DNA of 64,000 nt from Comamonas sp. JUb58 (GCF_004364775.1 NZ_SOAL01000025.1:18196-82195), one strand, 5' to 3'; positions 34,893 through 47,014 are shown, numbered from the stretch's first letter. Made by a program: numbers and translations. Notes: generated from the letters alone by a model not told the origin.

Positions 34893-36360
<1,468 letters not shown>

Positions 36361-38769
36361 ATGGCTTACTCATCAAAGAAATCAAAGACAGCACCCCAGA
36401 CCGGCAATTCGCTGGTGATGGGGGTTCGCCGTTTTGGGCACGAGCTGGTGCTCATCGTCAGTTTTTTACTGATGGCCTTTTGCGTTGCGGCCATGGTCAG
36501 CTACTCGCCCAAGGACCCGGCCTGGTCCACCTCGGGCACCCAGATTGCCGGCCATGTCAGCAACTGGATGGGGCGCCTGGGCGCCATGGTGTCTGACGGC
36601 GGCTATTTCATGGTCGGTTTCTCGGTCTGGTGGCTGGTGGTGGCGGCCGTGCTGGCCTGGTTCTCGTCGCTGGCGCGCTGGCTGCGTGCCGGGGAAGCAC
36701 CGCCCAACGATCCGCGCCCGCTGTGGCTGCGCCGCATGGTGTTCTGGGGCGGCCTCGTGGTCTTGCTGCTTGCCAGCGCAGCGCTGGAGTGGTCGCGCCT
36801 CTACCGTTTTGAGCCCATCCTGCCCGGCGCTGCCGGCGGCGTGCTGGGCTTTTTGCTGGGCCCGCTGGCCGAGCGCTGGATGGGTTTTACCGGCTCGGGC
36901 ATTGTCGGCGTCATGCTGCTGCTGCTGGGCCTGTCCTGGATTCTGGGTTTCTCCTGGGGCCAGATCGCCGAGAAGGTGGGCGCCGGGATCGAACGTACCT
37001 TGCAAAAGCTGATGCTGCGCCGCGAAGCCGCCGCCGACAAGGCCGTGGGCAAGAAGGCAGCGCAGGCGCGTGAGGCCGAGGTCAGCAGCGCAGCCCCCGC
37101 GCCAATGGCATCACGCATGGAACCCACCGGCGATGGCCTGGACAGCATGCTGCCCACCGCGCCGCGCGGCGCGGCTGTCGATTCGGGCCTGCACATCGCC
37201 CAGCCGCTCAAGCCCCAGACGCAGCCCAGCGCCCGTGTGGTCAAGGAACGGCAAAAGCCTCTGTTCAACGAGCTGCGCGACACCCGTTTGCCTCAGGTGG
37301 ACCTGCTCGATGCCGCGCCCAAGACGCAGGAGAGCGTCTCCTACGAAACCCTGGAGATGACCAGCCGCCTGATCGAGAAAAAGCTCAAGGACTTTGGCGT
37401 CGAGGTGCGTGTGGTCGAGGCCGCCCCTGGCCCGGTGATCACCCGCTACGAAATCGAGCCGGCCACCGGCGTCAAGGGCTCGCAGATCGTCAACCTGGCC
37501 AAGGACCTGGCGCGTTCGCTGTCCCTGGTGTCGATCCGCGTGGTGGAAACCATCCCCGGCAAGACCTATATGGCGCTGGAGCTGCCCAATGCCAAGCGCC
37601 AGACCATCCGCCTGACCGAAATCCTGGGCTCGCATGAGTACCACGACGCCAAGAGCCTGCTGACCATGGGCCTGGGCAAGGACATCATCGGCAAGCCCGT
37701 GGTGGCCGACCTGGCCAAGATGCCGCATGTGCTGGTCGCCGGTACCACCGGCTCGGGCAAGTCGGTGGGTATCAACGCGATGATCCTGTCGCTGCTCTAC
37801 AAGGCCGAGGCCAAGGATGTGCGGCTGATGATGATCGACCCCAAGATGCTGGAAATGTCGGTCTACGAAGGCATTCCGCACCTGCTGTGCCCGGTGGTGA
37901 CCGACATGAAGCAGGCCGCCAATGGCCTGAACTGGTGCGTGGCCGAGATGGAGCGCCGCTACAAGCTGATGAGCAAGCTGGGCGTGCGCAACCTGGCGGG
38001 CTACAACACCAAGATCGACGAGGCCAAGGCGCGCGAGGAAAGCATCCCCAACCCCTTCAGCCTGACGCCTGAGTCGCCCGAGCCCTTGCAGCGCCTGCCG
38101 CATATCGTCGTGGTGATCGACGAGCTGGCCGACCTGATGATGGTCGTCGGCAAGAAGATCGAAGAGCTGATTGCGCGCCTGGCACAGAAGGCGCGCGCCG
38201 CCGGTATCCACCTGATCCTGGCCACGCAGCGCCCCAGCGTCGATGTGATCACCGGCCTGATCAAGGCCAATATCCCTTCGCGTATCGCGTTCTCGGTGGG
38301 CTCCAAGATCGACAGCCGCACCATCCTGGACCAGATGGGCGCCGAGGCGCTGCTCGGCATGGGTGACATGCTCTACATGGCCAGCGGCACGGGCTTCCCG
38401 GTGCGGGTGCATGGTGCCTTTGTGTCCGACGAGGAAGTGCACCGCGTGGTCAGCTACCTCAAGGAGCAAGGCGAGCCCGACTATATCGACGGCATCCTCG
38501 AAGGCGGCACCGGCGAGGGCGATTCCGGCTTTGGCGATGAAGAAGGCGGCGGCAGTGGCGAGAAGGACCCGATGTACGACCAGGCGGTCGAGATCGTGCT
38601 CAAGGACCGCAAGGCCAGCATCTCCTACGTGCAGCGCAAGCTGCGCATCGGCTACAACCGCTCGGCCAACCTGCTCGAAGAGATGGAGCGCGCCGGCCTG
38701 GTGAGCGCCTTGACGGGCAGCGGCCAGCGCGAAGTGCTGGTGGCCCACCGCCCTGGCGGTGAAGAATAG
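36361..38769 (+). CDS. ftsK: DNA translocase FtsK
   Basis: An 802-residue septal DNA pump that aligns and resolves chromosome termini during division. Four N-terminal TM segments (residues about 25-190) are followed by a short linker, a RecA-like motor with Walker [11 protein letters not shown] near residues 460-469 and Walker [14 protein letters not shown], and a C-terminal winged-helix gamma domain ([34 protein letters not shown]). The linker is short compared with E. coli FtsK (1329 aa), which is usual in betaproteobacteria. Confidence 0.96.
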   Translation: MAYSSKKSKTAPQTGNSLVMGVRRFGHELVLIVSFLLMAFCVAAMVSYSPKDPAWSTSGTQIAGHVSNWMGRLGAMVSDGGYFMVGFSVWWLVVAAVLAWFSSLARWLRAGEAPPNDPRPLWLRRMVFWGGLVVLLLASAALEWSRLYRFEPILPGAAGGVLGFLLGPLAERWMGFTGSGIVGVMLLLLGLSWILGFSWGQIAEKVGAGIERTLQKLMLRREAAADKAVGKKAAQAREAEVSSAAPAPMASRMEPTGDGLDSMLPTAPRGAAVDSGLHIAQPLKPQTQPSARVVKERQKPLFNELRDTRLPQVDLLDAAPKTQESVSYETLEMTSRLIEKKLKDFGVEVRVVEAAPGPVITRYEIEPATGVKGSQIVNLAKDLARSLSLVSIRVVETIPGKTYMALELPNAKRQTIRLTEILGSHEYHDAKSLLTMGLGKDIIGKPVVADLAKMPHVLVAGTTGSGKSVGINAMILSLLYKAEAKDVRLMMIDPKMLEMSVYEGIPHLLCPVVTDMKQAANGLNWCVAEMERRYKLMSKLGVRNLAGYNTKIDEAKAREESIPNPFSLTPESPEPLQRLPHIVVVIDELADLMMVVGKKIEELIARLAQKARAAGIHLILATQRPSVDVITGLIKANIPSRIAFSVGSKIDSRTILDQMGAEALLGMGDMLYMASGTGFPVRVHGAFVSDEEVHRVVSYLKEQGEPDYIDGILEGGTGEGDSGFGDEEGGGSGEKDPMYDQAVEIVLKDRKASISYVQRKLRIGYNRSANLLEEMERAGLVSALTGSGQREVLVAHRPGGEE

Positions 38770-38913
38770 CGCCATTGCCGGTAAACATTCGCAAAGCCAA
38801 GGCCTTTGCGGCCCACAGCGGGCACTTGTAGCCCGCTGCCGCACTCCAAACCCCTTGTTGGCCTGAAAGGGCCCATGCATTGGCTTTGTTCGCAAAGCCC
38901 GAAAGGATTCACG

Positions 38914-39546
38914 ATGAAACAATGGATCGCAGCAGCAGCCCTGGTCAGCCTGGCTGGTTGGGCGCAGGCCGATGGCCTGCAAAGCCTGGAAAAGTTCATG
39001 ACCAGCTCGCAGGCCGGTGAAGCCCAGTTCACGCAGACAGTAACGTCCCCCGCCAAGCAGGGCCAGGCCGGACGGGTCAAGACCTCCAGCGGCAGCTTTG
39101 CTTTCCAGCGGCCGGGCAAGTTCAAGTTCATCTACCAAAAGCCGTTTGACCAGACCATCGTTGCCGATGGCACGGTGCTGACCGTCTATGACGCCGACCT
39201 GAACCAGGTCACCCAGCGCCAGCAGAGCAAGGCCCTGGGCCAGACGCCTGCCGCCTTGCTGGCCTCCGCTTCGAGCCTGCAGGCGCTGAAGGCCGAGTTC
39301 GATGTCAGCAGCCTGCCCGAGGCCGATGGCCAGCAATGGGCCCAGGCCATCCCGAAGAACAAGGACGGCCAGATCAAGCAGGTCAAGGTCGGCTTCAAGG
39401 GCGATGAACTGCAGACCCTGGAGATCGAAGACGGCTTTGGCCAGCGCTCGGTGCTGCGCTTTGTCGGCTTCAAGGCCCTGCCTTCGCTGCCGGGCTCGTC
39501 GTTCGAGTTTGCGATTCCTTCGGGCGCGGAAGTGATTCGCCAGTAA
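38914..39546 (+). CDS. lolA: Outer-membrane lipoprotein carrier protein LolA
   Basis: A 210-residue periplasmic chaperone moving lipoproteins from the LolCDE complex to LolB. The signal peptide is residues 1-19 (KQWIAAAALVSLAGWAQA), followed by LQSLEKFMTSSQAGEAQFTQ and SSGSFAFQRPGKFKFIYQKP, typical of LolA. The start 38914 has AAAGGA 7 bp upstream. It follows ftsK, the conserved ftsK-lolA order. Confidence 0.94.
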   Translation: MKQWIAAAALVSLAGWAQADGLQSLEKFMTSSQAGEAQFTQTVTSPAKQGQAGRVKTSSGSFAFQRPGKFKFIYQKPFDQTIVADGTVLTVYDADLNQVTQRQQSKALGQTPAALLASASSLQALKAEFDVSSLPEADGQQWAQAIPKNKDGQIKQVKVGFKGDELQTLEIEDGFGQRSVLRFVGFKALPSLPGSSFEFAIPSGAEVIRQ

Positions 39547-39584
39547 GCGGCGCTTCAAGTGCGGTGACCCACCGCACGGCCATA

Positions 39585-39619
39585 AAAAAGGTGCTCACCA
39601 TCGCGGTGCGCACCTTTTT
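39585..39619. terminator. Bidirectional terminator between lolA and mqo
   Basis: AAAAAGGTGC / GCACCTTTTT arms with an inner CACC/GGTG extension, flanked by A- and T-runs, between the convergent lolA and mqo genes. Confidence 0.88.
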
Positions 39620-39656
39620 GCTTTGTGGCCGGTGTTTATGCGGCCGCCGATGTGGC

Positions 39657-41384
39657 TTACAGCGCCATGTCCGGCACCTTCTTCAGGTCCTTCATGTTTT
39701 CATTGGGCTGCACACCGGCTTCCACGCCTTGCAGGCTGGGCGAGGCAATGGCCAGGTTCAGCGCTTGCTCGGTGGCCTGCCATTCCTGCTGCAGTAGCGC
39801 AGGGTTCTCGTTGAGCTTGACGCCGTAGCTTGGCACGATCTTGCGGATCTTGGCTTGCCATTCGGCGCTCTTGACCTTCTCGGGGAAGGCCTTTTCCAGC
39901 AGGGTCAGCATGATCGCTGGCGAGGTCGAGCCGCCTGGCGAGGCACCCAGCAGCGCGGTCAGCGAACGGTCCTGGGCGACGACCACTTCGGTGCCGAGCT
40001 TCAGGATGCCGCCCTTTTCGGGGTCGTTCTTAATGATCTGCACGCGCTGGCCGGCTTCCCACAGGCGCCAGTCGGCGTCCTTGGCTTCGGGCATGTAATG
40101 GCGCAGTGCGTCCATCTTCTGCTCCTTGTTCAGGCTCAGCTGCTGGGCCAGGTACTTGACCAGCGCAAACTCGTTGACACCCACTTGCAGCTGCGGGATC
40201 ACGTTGGCAAAGGTGGTGGCCTTGGCCAGGTCGAAGTAGGAGCCGTTCTTCAGGAACTTGCTCGACCAGGTGGCGAATGGCCCGAACAGCAGCACGCGCT
40301 TGCCGTCCAGCACGCGGGTGTCCAGGTGGGGCACGGACATCGGAGGCGAGCCGGTGTCGGCCAGGCCATAGACCTTGGCCAGATGGCGCTCGGTGATCGC
40401 GGGGTTCTCGGTGACCAGGAACTCGCCGCCGACCGGGAAGCCGCCGTAGACCTTGGACTCGGGGATACCCGACAGCTGCAGCAGCGGCAGGGCCGCGCCG
40501 CCCGCGCCAATGAAGATAAAGCGTGCATCCACCGTCTGGATCTTGCTGCTGTCCTTCATGTCGAAGGCCGACACGCGCCAGGAGCCATCGCTGTTGCGCG
40601 TGATGGAGCGCACTTCCTGGCCGGTGCTGAGCTTGAAGTTGGGCTTGGACTGCAGGTTCTTGTAGAACTGGCGCGTGATCTCGCCCAGGTTCACGTCGGT
40701 GCCCAGTGGCGAGCGGGTGGCGGTCACCACTTCGGCCGGGTCACGGCCTTCCATCATCACCGGGATCCATTCCTTGATCTTTTCCGGATCGATGGAGGAT
40801 TCCATGCCGGTGAACAGCGGCGAGGCTTCCAGCGCCTTCAGGCGCTTTTGGATGAAGGAGCGGTTTTCTTCGCCGAACACCAGGTTCATGTGCGGCGTGG
40901 AGTTGATGAAATCGCGCGGATTGCCCAATACGCCGGTACGCACCTGGTGCGACCAGAATTGGCGCGACACCTGGAAGTTTTCATTAATGTTAATGGCAGC
41001 GGAAATCTGCACATTGCCATTTTTATCCATCGGCGTGTAATTGAGCTCGCACAGTGCCGAGTGGCCGGTGCCGGCATTATTCCAGCCGTTGGAGCTTTCT
41101 TCGGCGACCTGGTCCAGGCGCTCGAACAATTCATAGGTCCAGCCGGGTTCCAGCTCCTGCAGATAAACGCCCAAGGTGGCACTCATGATGCCGCCGCCAA
41201 TCAGCAGCACATCGACCTGGCGGTCCGCTTTTTCTGCGCGGTATTGGCTACCAAAGAAATACTGGTAACCCACCACGCCCGCACCGACGGCCGCCGCCGA
41301 GGCGACGAACTTGCGACGGGTGAAGCCCTTCTTGGGCGCTTTGGCAGCGGAGGCCGCTTGGGGATTTTCTGTTGGATTCGTCAT
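39657..41384 (-). CDS. mqo: Malate:quinone oxidoreductase with Tat-like N-terminus
   Basis: A 575-residue FAD enzyme oxidising malate to oxaloacetate with electrons to quinone. The FAD motif VDVLLIGGGIMSATLGVYLQ begins near residue 58, followed by SSNGWNNAGTGHSALCELNYTP, typical of Mqo. Unusually, residues 20-44 hold a twin-arginine-like signal (TRRKFVASAAAVGAGVVGYQ) ahead of the FAD domain, whereas E. coli Mqo starts at the domain. GGAG lies 8 bp upstream of ATG 41384; a longer frame from 41447 is rejected. Membrane location and export need testing. Confidence 0.94.
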   Translation of the reverse strand: MTNPTENPQAASAAKAPKKGFTRRKFVASAAAVGAGVVGYQYFFGSQYRAEKADRQVDVLLIGGGIMSATLGVYLQELEPGWTYELFERLDQVAEESSNGWNNAGTGHSALCELNYTPMDKNGNVQISAAININENFQVSRQFWSHQVRTGVLGNPRDFINSTPHMNLVFGEENRSFIQKRLKALEASPLFTGMESSIDPEKIKEWIPVMMEGRDPAEVVTATRSPLGTDVNLGEITRQFYKNLQSKPNFKLSTGQEVRSITRNSDGSWRVSAFDMKDSSKIQTVDARFIFIGAGGAALPLLQLSGIPESKVYGGFPVGGEFLVTENPAITERHLAKVYGLADTGSPPMSVPHLDTRVLDGKRVLLFGPFATWSSKFLKNGSYFDLAKATTFANVIPQLQVGVNEFALVKYLAQQLSLNKEQKMDALRHYMPEAKDADWRLWEAGQRVQIIKNDPEKGGILKLGTEVVVAQDRSLTALLGASPGGSTSPAIMLTLLEKAFPEKVKSAEWQAKIRKIVPSYGVKLNENPALLQQEWQATEQALNLAIASPSLQGVEAGVQPNENMKDLKKVPDMAL

Positions 41385-41608
41385 TGCTGAAACTCCACAA
41401 ATTTTTCGATTTTGACAGTGTTGTCGTAAAAGACCATGAATAACCATGGTTTAAGCAGGCTCAATGTCTCTCCGATTCTGGGTTGCCTGTTCTGACGGTA
41501 TTGAGCTGCTTGGCTTAGGCGGTTCTAAATAAGGTGCCAACGAATATCCGAGGCCGATATTAACGGTGGCTTCAAATATCCATTAAGCAGGAAGTGGTTA
41601 ATCAGCCA

Positions 41609-42928
41609 TCAAGGACGCACGGGTATTTGGCGGCGTGCCAAAAACCAGTCGGCCAGGCCGGCGCAGACCACGGTGGCTGCTACCGGGGTAACCCAGCCCA
41701 GGCCCAGTGCGGCGCCGGGCAGGTGGTCCAGCCAGGTGGGCAGGGTGCTGGTCCATTGCAGCGCCTTGGCGCCATCGACCAGGCCAAACACCAGGGCCAC
41801 CAGCATCACCGGGATGTAGACTCGAGCCGGCTGCTGCCAGCGCTGCAGCAGGCTGAGCGAGACCAGCGCAATCGCCGGTGGGTAGAGGGCGACCAGCACC
41901 GGGCCGGCGATCTCGATCAGCTGCGCCAGGCCCTGGTTGGCCACGGCGGCGCTGAAGATGCACAAGGACAGCGCCACACTGCGGTAGGAGAAGCCGGTCA
42001 GCTGGCTGAAGAAGCTGCTGCAGGCGCTGACCAGGCCCACGCCGGTGGTCAGGCAGGCCAGCAGGATCACGGCGGCAATCAGCCAGATGCCTGCGCTGCC
42101 AAAGCGGTGCTGCACAAAGGCGGTGAGGATCTGCACGCCAGTCACCGTGTTCTGTGCCAGCTCACCACTGGTGGCGCCCAGGTAGCACAGCGAGATGTAG
42201 ACCAGGCTCAGGCAGACCGCAGCAATCAGCCCGGCATAGATGGCGTAGCGCGTGTGCAGGCGTGCATCGGTCACACCCGCATCCTTGATCGCGTTGACGA
42301 TGACAATGCCGAACACCAGGGAGGCGAGGGCGTCCATGGTCTGGTAGCCCTGCACAAAGCCCTGGGCAAAGGCGGCCAGTTGCGTGCCGTAGTCGGGGTT
42401 GGCCGGGCTGTAGCCACCTACGGGGGCCAGCACGGCCATGCCGCCCAGTGCCAGCAGCGCAGCAATCAGCAGCGGGGTGATGAGCTTGCCCAAGGTGTCC
42501 ATCAGCTTGCCGGGGAACAGCGACAGCAGCAGCACCAGCGAGAAATAGACAATGCTGAACACCAGCAGCGCAATCGAGGTATTGCCGACAAAGGGCGCAA
42601 TGCCCATCTCGAACGACACGGTAGCGGTGCGCGGCGTGGCGAAGAAGGGGCCGATGGTCAAATAGATCGTGGTGGCCAGCAGCAGGCCGGCAATGCGGCC
42701 AATCGGCTGGGTCAGTTGGTCCAGACCACCGCCCACGCGGGCCAGTGCGACCACGCCCAGCAGCGGCAGGCCCACGCCCGTCAGCAGGAAGCCGGTTGTC
42801 GCGCCCAGCAGGTTCTCTCCGGCAGACAGGCCGACCAGCGGCGGGAAAATGATGTTTCCGGCCCCCAGGAACAGGGCAAAGGTCATGAAGCCGAGGGCGA
42901 TAATGTCCCTGGTTTTCAGTGATTTCAT
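41609..42928 (-). CDS. brnQ: Branched-chain amino acid transport system II carrier protein
   Basis: A 439-residue LIVCS-family sodium-coupled carrier for Leu, Ile and Val. About 12 TM segments and the N-terminal signature DIIALGFMTFALFLGAGNII, PPLVGLSAGEN are present. The start at 42928 matches the family; an 11-codon upstream extension (to 42961) lacks resemblance. Confidence 0.94.
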   Translation of the reverse strand: MKSLKTRDIIALGFMTFALFLGAGNIIFPPLVGLSAGENLLGATTGFLLTGVGLPLLGVVALARVGGGLDQLTQPIGRIAGLLLATTIYLTIGPFFATPRTATVSFEMGIAPFVGNTSIALLVFSIVYFSLVLLLSLFPGKLMDTLGKLITPLLIAALLALGGMAVLAPVGGYSPANPDYGTQLAAFAQGFVQGYQTMDALASLVFGIVIVNAIKDAGVTDARLHTRYAIYAGLIAAVCLSLVYISLCYLGATSGELAQNTVTGVQILTAFVQHRFGSAGIWLIAAVILLACLTTGVGLVSACSSFFSQLTGFSYRSVALSLCIFSAAVANQGLAQLIEIAGPVLVALYPPAIALVSLSLLQRWQQPARVYIPVMLVALVFGLVDGAKALQWTSTLPTWLDHLPGAALGLGWVTPVAATVVCAGLADWFLARRQIPVRP

Positions 42929-43319
42929 AAAGGCTCTTGGTTCTTGCTGGTTAGCGCCCACTTAAGGGAGCTGCACCTGGCGAATGGAGTCACGGAGACG
43001 GACATCAGAAAAATGGCCCCATGGGACATGTGCTGTGAAGCGTTGGCTGCTGGCTCGGCGCTAAGGCTGCAAGCGCGTGGCGTCCATGTCGGGGCTGTTG
43101 TTATAGGCTGGGCCAATAAGGGCCCTTTGGTATCTGATGCGACGTGAATCCGTATAAACCCTTATTTTCTGCGAAAAGTTGTGACCCAGATCATCAAAGG
43201 CATATTCATCCCGGGGATAACCTGGGGCATGTTGCATAAAAGTAGTAAGCACCTGCCCCGCCCAGAGGCGCGGCCAGCGGGCGCCGTCTCTGTGGTGGGT
43301 CGTTTGGCAGGGGGCCTGC
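42929..43319. other. 391-bp divergent intergenic region brnQ/rarA
   Basis: No gene seen. It should hold the brnQ and rarA promoters. A perfect 10-bp palindrome AAGGGCCCTT lies at 43118-43127, within a near-symmetric CCAAT...TTTGG context. The region is less GC-rich around 43130-43190. Confidence 0.5.
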
Positions 43320-44624
43320 ATGGCTGATCTGTTCAGCCAGGAACCGGCCGCCCCGCTGGCCGAGGCACTGCGCCCCAAGACCCTGGACGAGGTGGTGGGC
43401 CAGTCCCATCTGCTGGGAGAAGGCAAGCCCCTGCGCCTGGCCTTCCAGTCCGGCAAACCGCATTCGATGATCTTCTGGGGCCCGCCCGGTGTCGGCAAGA
43501 CGACCTTGGCGCGGCTGACTGCCACGGCATTCAAGTGCGAGTTCATTGCGCTCTCCGCCGTGTTCTCCGGCGTCAAGGACATCCGCGCCGCGATGGAGCA
43601 GGCCCAGCAGAACCTGGCGATGGGCAAACACACGATCTTGTTTGTCGATGAAATCCACCGCTTCAACAAATCCCAGCAAGACGCCTTGCTGCCGTATGCC
43701 GAAAGCGGCCTGGTCACCTTCATTGGCGCAACGACGGAGAACCCTTCGTTCGAGGTGAACTCGGCCTTGCTGTCGCGCGCCCAGGTCTATGTGCTCAAGT
43801 CGCTGACCGATGATGAACTGCGGCTGCTTCTGAAGCGAGCGCAAGAGATCGCGCTGGACCATCTCGACTTTGATGACCTGGCCACCGACACCATCATTGG
43901 CTATGCCGACGGCGATGCCCGGCGCTTTTTGAACCTGCTGGAGCAGACCAGCACGGCAGCGCAGGCCTCGGGCATCACCACGATCACCGCAGACTTCTTG
44001 CAGAACGCGCTGACCTTGAACAGCCGCCGTTTTGACAAGGGCGGCGACAACTTCTACGACCAGATCTCCGCCTTGCACAAGTCGGTGCGCGGCTCGCACC
44101 CGGATGCCGCGCTCTACTGGCTCACCCGCATGCTCGATGGCGGCGCCGATGCGCGCTACCTGTCCCGGCGCATTGTGCGCATGGCCTGGGAAGACATTGG
44201 CCTGGCCGACCCGCGTGCGATGCAGATCGCCAACGATGCCGCGCTGACCTATGAGCGCCTGGGCAGCCCCGAGGGCGAGCTGGCCCTGGGCCAGGCCGTC
44301 ATCTACCTGGCCGTGGCCGCCAAGAGCAATGCCGGCTACAACGCCTACAACCAGGCCAAGGCTTTTGTGAAGCAGGACAAGAGCCGCGAAGTGCCGGTGC
44401 ATTTGCGCAACGCCCCCACCAAGCTGATGAAGGAGCTGGGCTATGGGCATGAATACCGCTATGCACATGACGAACCGAATGCCTACGCAGCGGGAGAAAC
44501 CTATCTCCCAGAAGGGATAGAGCCTCCCGGCTGGTACCAGCCTGTGCCCCGGGGCCTGGAGCTGAAGATTGGCGAAAAACTGGCACAGCTCAAGCGCTGG
44601 GATGACGAGGCCGGGCAAGACTGA
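43320..44624 (+). CDS. rarA: Replication-associated recombination protein A (RarA/MgsA)
   Basis: A 434-residue AAA+ ATPase acting at stalled replication forks. Walker A is GPPGVGKTT (residues 54-62), Walker B ILFVDEIHRFNKSQQDALL, sensor 1 FIGATTENPSFEVNSALLSR, and the C-terminal MgsA domain has IVRMAWEDIGLADPRAMQIA and FVKQDKSREVPVHLRN. No overlap with neighbours. Confidence 0.97.
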   Translation: MADLFSQEPAAPLAEALRPKTLDEVVGQSHLLGEGKPLRLAFQSGKPHSMIFWGPPGVGKTTLARLTATAFKCEFIALSAVFSGVKDIRAAMEQAQQNLAMGKHTILFVDEIHRFNKSQQDALLPYAESGLVTFIGATTENPSFEVNSALLSRAQVYVLKSLTDDELRLLLKRAQEIALDHLDFDDLATDTIIGYADGDARRFLNLLEQTSTAAQASGITTITADFLQNALTLNSRRFDKGGDNFYDQISALHKSVRGSHPDAALYWLTRMLDGGADARYLSRRIVRMAWEDIGLADPRAMQIANDAALTYERLGSPEGELALGQAVIYLAVAAKSNAGYNAYNQAKAFVKQDKSREVPVHLRNAPTKLMKELGYGHEYRYAHDEPNAYAAGETYLPEGIEPPGWYQPVPRGLELKIGEKLAQLKRWDDEAGQD

Positions 44625-44927
44625 GCGCCTGCTTTTTCCTTTCTATTCAAGGGTTTCCTGAGCGATTCAGGCTGAGGAAGAGGGGGTAGCTGGCGCCCCC
44701 TTGCATGCCGTCCTCCATGCGTTCTATTAGTTGCGTATGAAACCGGTACCACAACTTGGCGAAACGCATATTGCGCTGGATGAAGTGTGAGTAAAACACC
44801 GGGATACAACTGAGCGCCCCGGCAGAGGTCGTACAAGTTGTCGAAAATTTGTCTCAGATGCGACAAAAGACTCTAGCGAGCATGGCGGGCATGCGCGGGA
44901 GTCGTACGACAACAAAGGTCTCTCACG
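44625..44927. other. 303-bp intergenic region before the dehydrogenase operon
   Basis: A possible rarA terminator stem AGGGGG / CCCCCT (44681-44686 and 44696-44701, 9-bp loop, weak T-tract) comes first. The promoter side of the cytochrome gene holds repeated boxes: GTCGTAC at 44828-44834 and again in the palindrome GTCGTACGAC (44901-44910), and TTGTCG (44838-44843) opposing CGACAA (44861-44866). These may be regulator sites; no regulator gene adjoins. Confidence 0.45.
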
Positions 44928-46415
44928 ATGCGATTTTGCAAGTCAAAGTCGGGCGTCTCCTTGTCCAGGAGTGCCTTCGGCTTGGTGTTTTCTGTGTGGG
45001 CGGGCATGCACGCCGTTCAGGCCCAGACGGCAGCGCCCGCGCAGCCAGCAGCCGCTTCGGCGCCTGCGGCGGCCAGGGCTTCGGCCGATGCGCTGTTGGT
45101 GGAAAAGGGCCGCAAGCTGGCAGTAGCCGCGGACTGCGCCGCCTGCCACACGGCACCCAAGGGAGGCGCCAGCTTTGCCGGTGGCTACCCGCTGGGCTCC
45201 CCGCTGGGCACCATCTATGCCACCAATATCACCCCGTCCAAGACGGCCGGCATTGGCAGCTACAGCCTGGAAGATTTCAGCCGCGCGCTGCGCCAGGGCG
45301 TACGCAAGGACGGGGCCCATCTCTACCCGGCCATGCCCTACACGGCCTATGCCCAGATCACCGATGAAGACACCGAGGCGCTCTACGCCTACTTCATGCA
45401 TGGCGTCCAACCGGTGGACCAGGCCGCGCCGCAAACGGCCCTGCCTTTCCCCTTCAACATCCGCCTGTCGATGGCCGTGTGGAATGCGCTCTACCTGAAG
45501 GACCAGCGCTTCAAGCCCGATGCCAGCAAGCCGCCGGAGTGGAACCACGGCGCCTACCTGGTCGATGCGCTGGCCCACTGCAGCACCTGCCACACCCCGC
45601 GCAACGCCATGATGGCGGAAGACAGCAGCCGCTACCTGGGTGGCGGCTCGCTGGGCGCCTGGTATGCGCCCAACATCACCTCGGATGCCATCAATGGCAT
45701 CGGCGGCTGGACCGAGGCCGAGCTGGTGCAGTACCTCAAGACTGGCCGCGTGCCCGGCAAGGCCCAGGCCGCCGGCCCGATGGCCGAAGCCATCGAGCAC
45801 AGCCTGCAGCACCTGCCTGACAGCGATATCCAGGCCATTGCCTCCTACCTCAAGCAAACCAAGGCAGTGGCAGGCGGCGAGACCCAGCCGCGCTACAGCT
45901 ATGGCAAGGCCAGCCTGCAGTCGGAAGACACGCAGCGCGGTCTGGTCGACGGTGCCGATGCCGGCTGGAAGGTGTTCAGCGGAAGCTGCGCCCACTGCCA
46001 CCAGGCCAATGCCACCGGCACGGCCAATGGCGAATATCCCTCGCTGTTCCACAACAGCGTGACCGGTGCCGACCGCGCCGACAACCTGGTCGCCACCATC
46101 CTGCACGGCGTGGACCGCACGGTGCAGGGGCGCGCCCATTTCATGCCGGCGTTTGGCGATGCCGCGTCCTTCACCGACCGCTTGAGCGACCAGGAGATCG
46201 CCGATGTCAGCAACTATGTGCTCACCCAGTACGGCAATGCGGCCGTCAAGGTGCAGGCTGCCGACGTGGCTGCCGTGCGCGCCGGTGGCAAGCCGCCGCT
46301 GATTGCGCAGCTGCCCGGCCTCATCGTGCCGGCTGCCGTGGTGCTGCTGGTCTTGGTGCTGGCCTTCATCGTGATCCGTCAACGCCGCAAGGCTGCCACT
46401 TCGTCTGGAGTCTGA
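44928..46415 (+). CDS. Tri-heme cytochrome c subunit of a membrane-bound dehydrogenase
   Basis: A 495-residue periplasmic cytochrome. Signal peptide (residues 1-32), then three c-type heme sites CAACH, CSTCH and CAHCH near residues 70, 221 and 350, and a C-terminal TM anchor (LPGLIVPAAVVLLVLVLAFIVI). It has the layout of the cytochrome subunits of gluconate, sorbitol and alcohol dehydrogenases, passing electrons from the flavin subunit to quinone. It is first in a three-gene operon (the next start is 6 bp downstream). Confidence 0.92.
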   Translation: MRFCKSKSGVSLSRSAFGLVFSVWAGMHAVQAQTAAPAQPAAASAPAAARASADALLVEKGRKLAVAADCAACHTAPKGGASFAGGYPLGSPLGTIYATNITPSKTAGIGSYSLEDFSRALRQGVRKDGAHLYPAMPYTAYAQITDEDTEALYAYFMHGVQPVDQAAPQTALPFPFNIRLSMAVWNALYLKDQRFKPDASKPPEWNHGAYLVDALAHCSTCHTPRNAMMAEDSSRYLGGGSLGAWYAPNITSDAINGIGGWTEAELVQYLKTGRVPGKAQAAGPMAEAIEHSLQHLPDSDIQAIASYLKQTKAVAGGETQPRYSYGKASLQSEDTQRGLVDGADAGWKVFSGSCAHCHQANATGTANGEYPSLFHNSVTGADRADNLVATILHGVDRTVQGRAHFMPAFGDAASFTDRLSDQEIADVSNYVLTQYGNAAVKVQAADVAAVRAGGKPPLIAQLPGLIVPAAVVLLVLVLAFIVIRQRRKAATSSGV

Positions 46416-46420
46416 CCCGC

Positions 46421-47014
46421 ATGACCTCGTCCTCTTTCCCAAAATCCGCGGTGCTCTGCGCCAAGCCTCTGGTGCCTGCAATGCCTGCGGGCATCTCGCG
46501 CCGCAACCTGCTGGGCGCTGCGGCTGCCACCGGTGTGGCGCTTGCCGCCGGCGGCTTTGCCGTGCTGGGCTCCAGCAATGCCTTTGCCGCCAGCGTGGCG
46601 GCCGATGATTTCCTGCGCCTGTCGGAGTTTGTCACCGGCGGCAGCCCGCTGTCGGCCGGCCTGGCCACGCGCTACCTGGCGGCACTGACCAAGAGCGATG
46701 CCAGCTTTGCCGCCGCTGCACAAGCGCTGCACCAGCATGTGGCCAGCCAGAAGATCAGCCATGTCGACGACCTGCTTGTCGCGCCCGATCTGGACCCGGC
46801 GCTGCGCGCCACCGCGACCCAGATCGTCTCGGCCTGGTACCTGGGCGTTGTCGGCGAAGACGCTGACGCCGTGCTGATCAGCTATGCCAATGCGCTGATG
46901 TACCGCCCCACGGCCGGCATCCTCGATATTCCTACCTACGGCAGTGGCCCTGATTCCTGGGGCGAAAAGCCCGTTGTGCCTGCCAGCCCCAACAAGAAGA
47001 GCCCACAAGCATGA
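46421..47014 (+). CDS. Tat-exported small subunit of a GMC-type dehydrogenase (sorbitol/gluconate dehydrogenase family)
   Basis: A 197-residue protein with a twin-arginine signal (ISRRNLLGAAAATGVALAAG, residues 25-44) and a helical body with FLRLSEFVTGGSPLSAGLATRYLAAL, like PF12318 small subunits. The flavin subunit has no signal of its own, so this protein probably carries it through Tat. It sits 6 bp after the cytochrome gene and overlaps the large subunit by 4 bp (ATGA). Confidence 0.87.
   Translation: MTSSSFPKSAVLCAKPLVPAMPAGISRRNLLGAAAATGVALAAGGFAVLGSSNAFAASVAADDFLRLSEFVTGGSPLSAGLATRYLAALTKSDASFAAAAQALHQHVASQKISHVDDLLVAPDLDPALRATATQIVSAWYLGVVGEDADAVLISYANALMYRPTAGILDIPTYGSGPDSWGEKPVVPASPNKKSPQA

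Noticed and set aside
37111..39558. An 815-codon minus-strand open frame
   Set aside because: Antisense to ftsK and lolA, both with diagnostic motifs.
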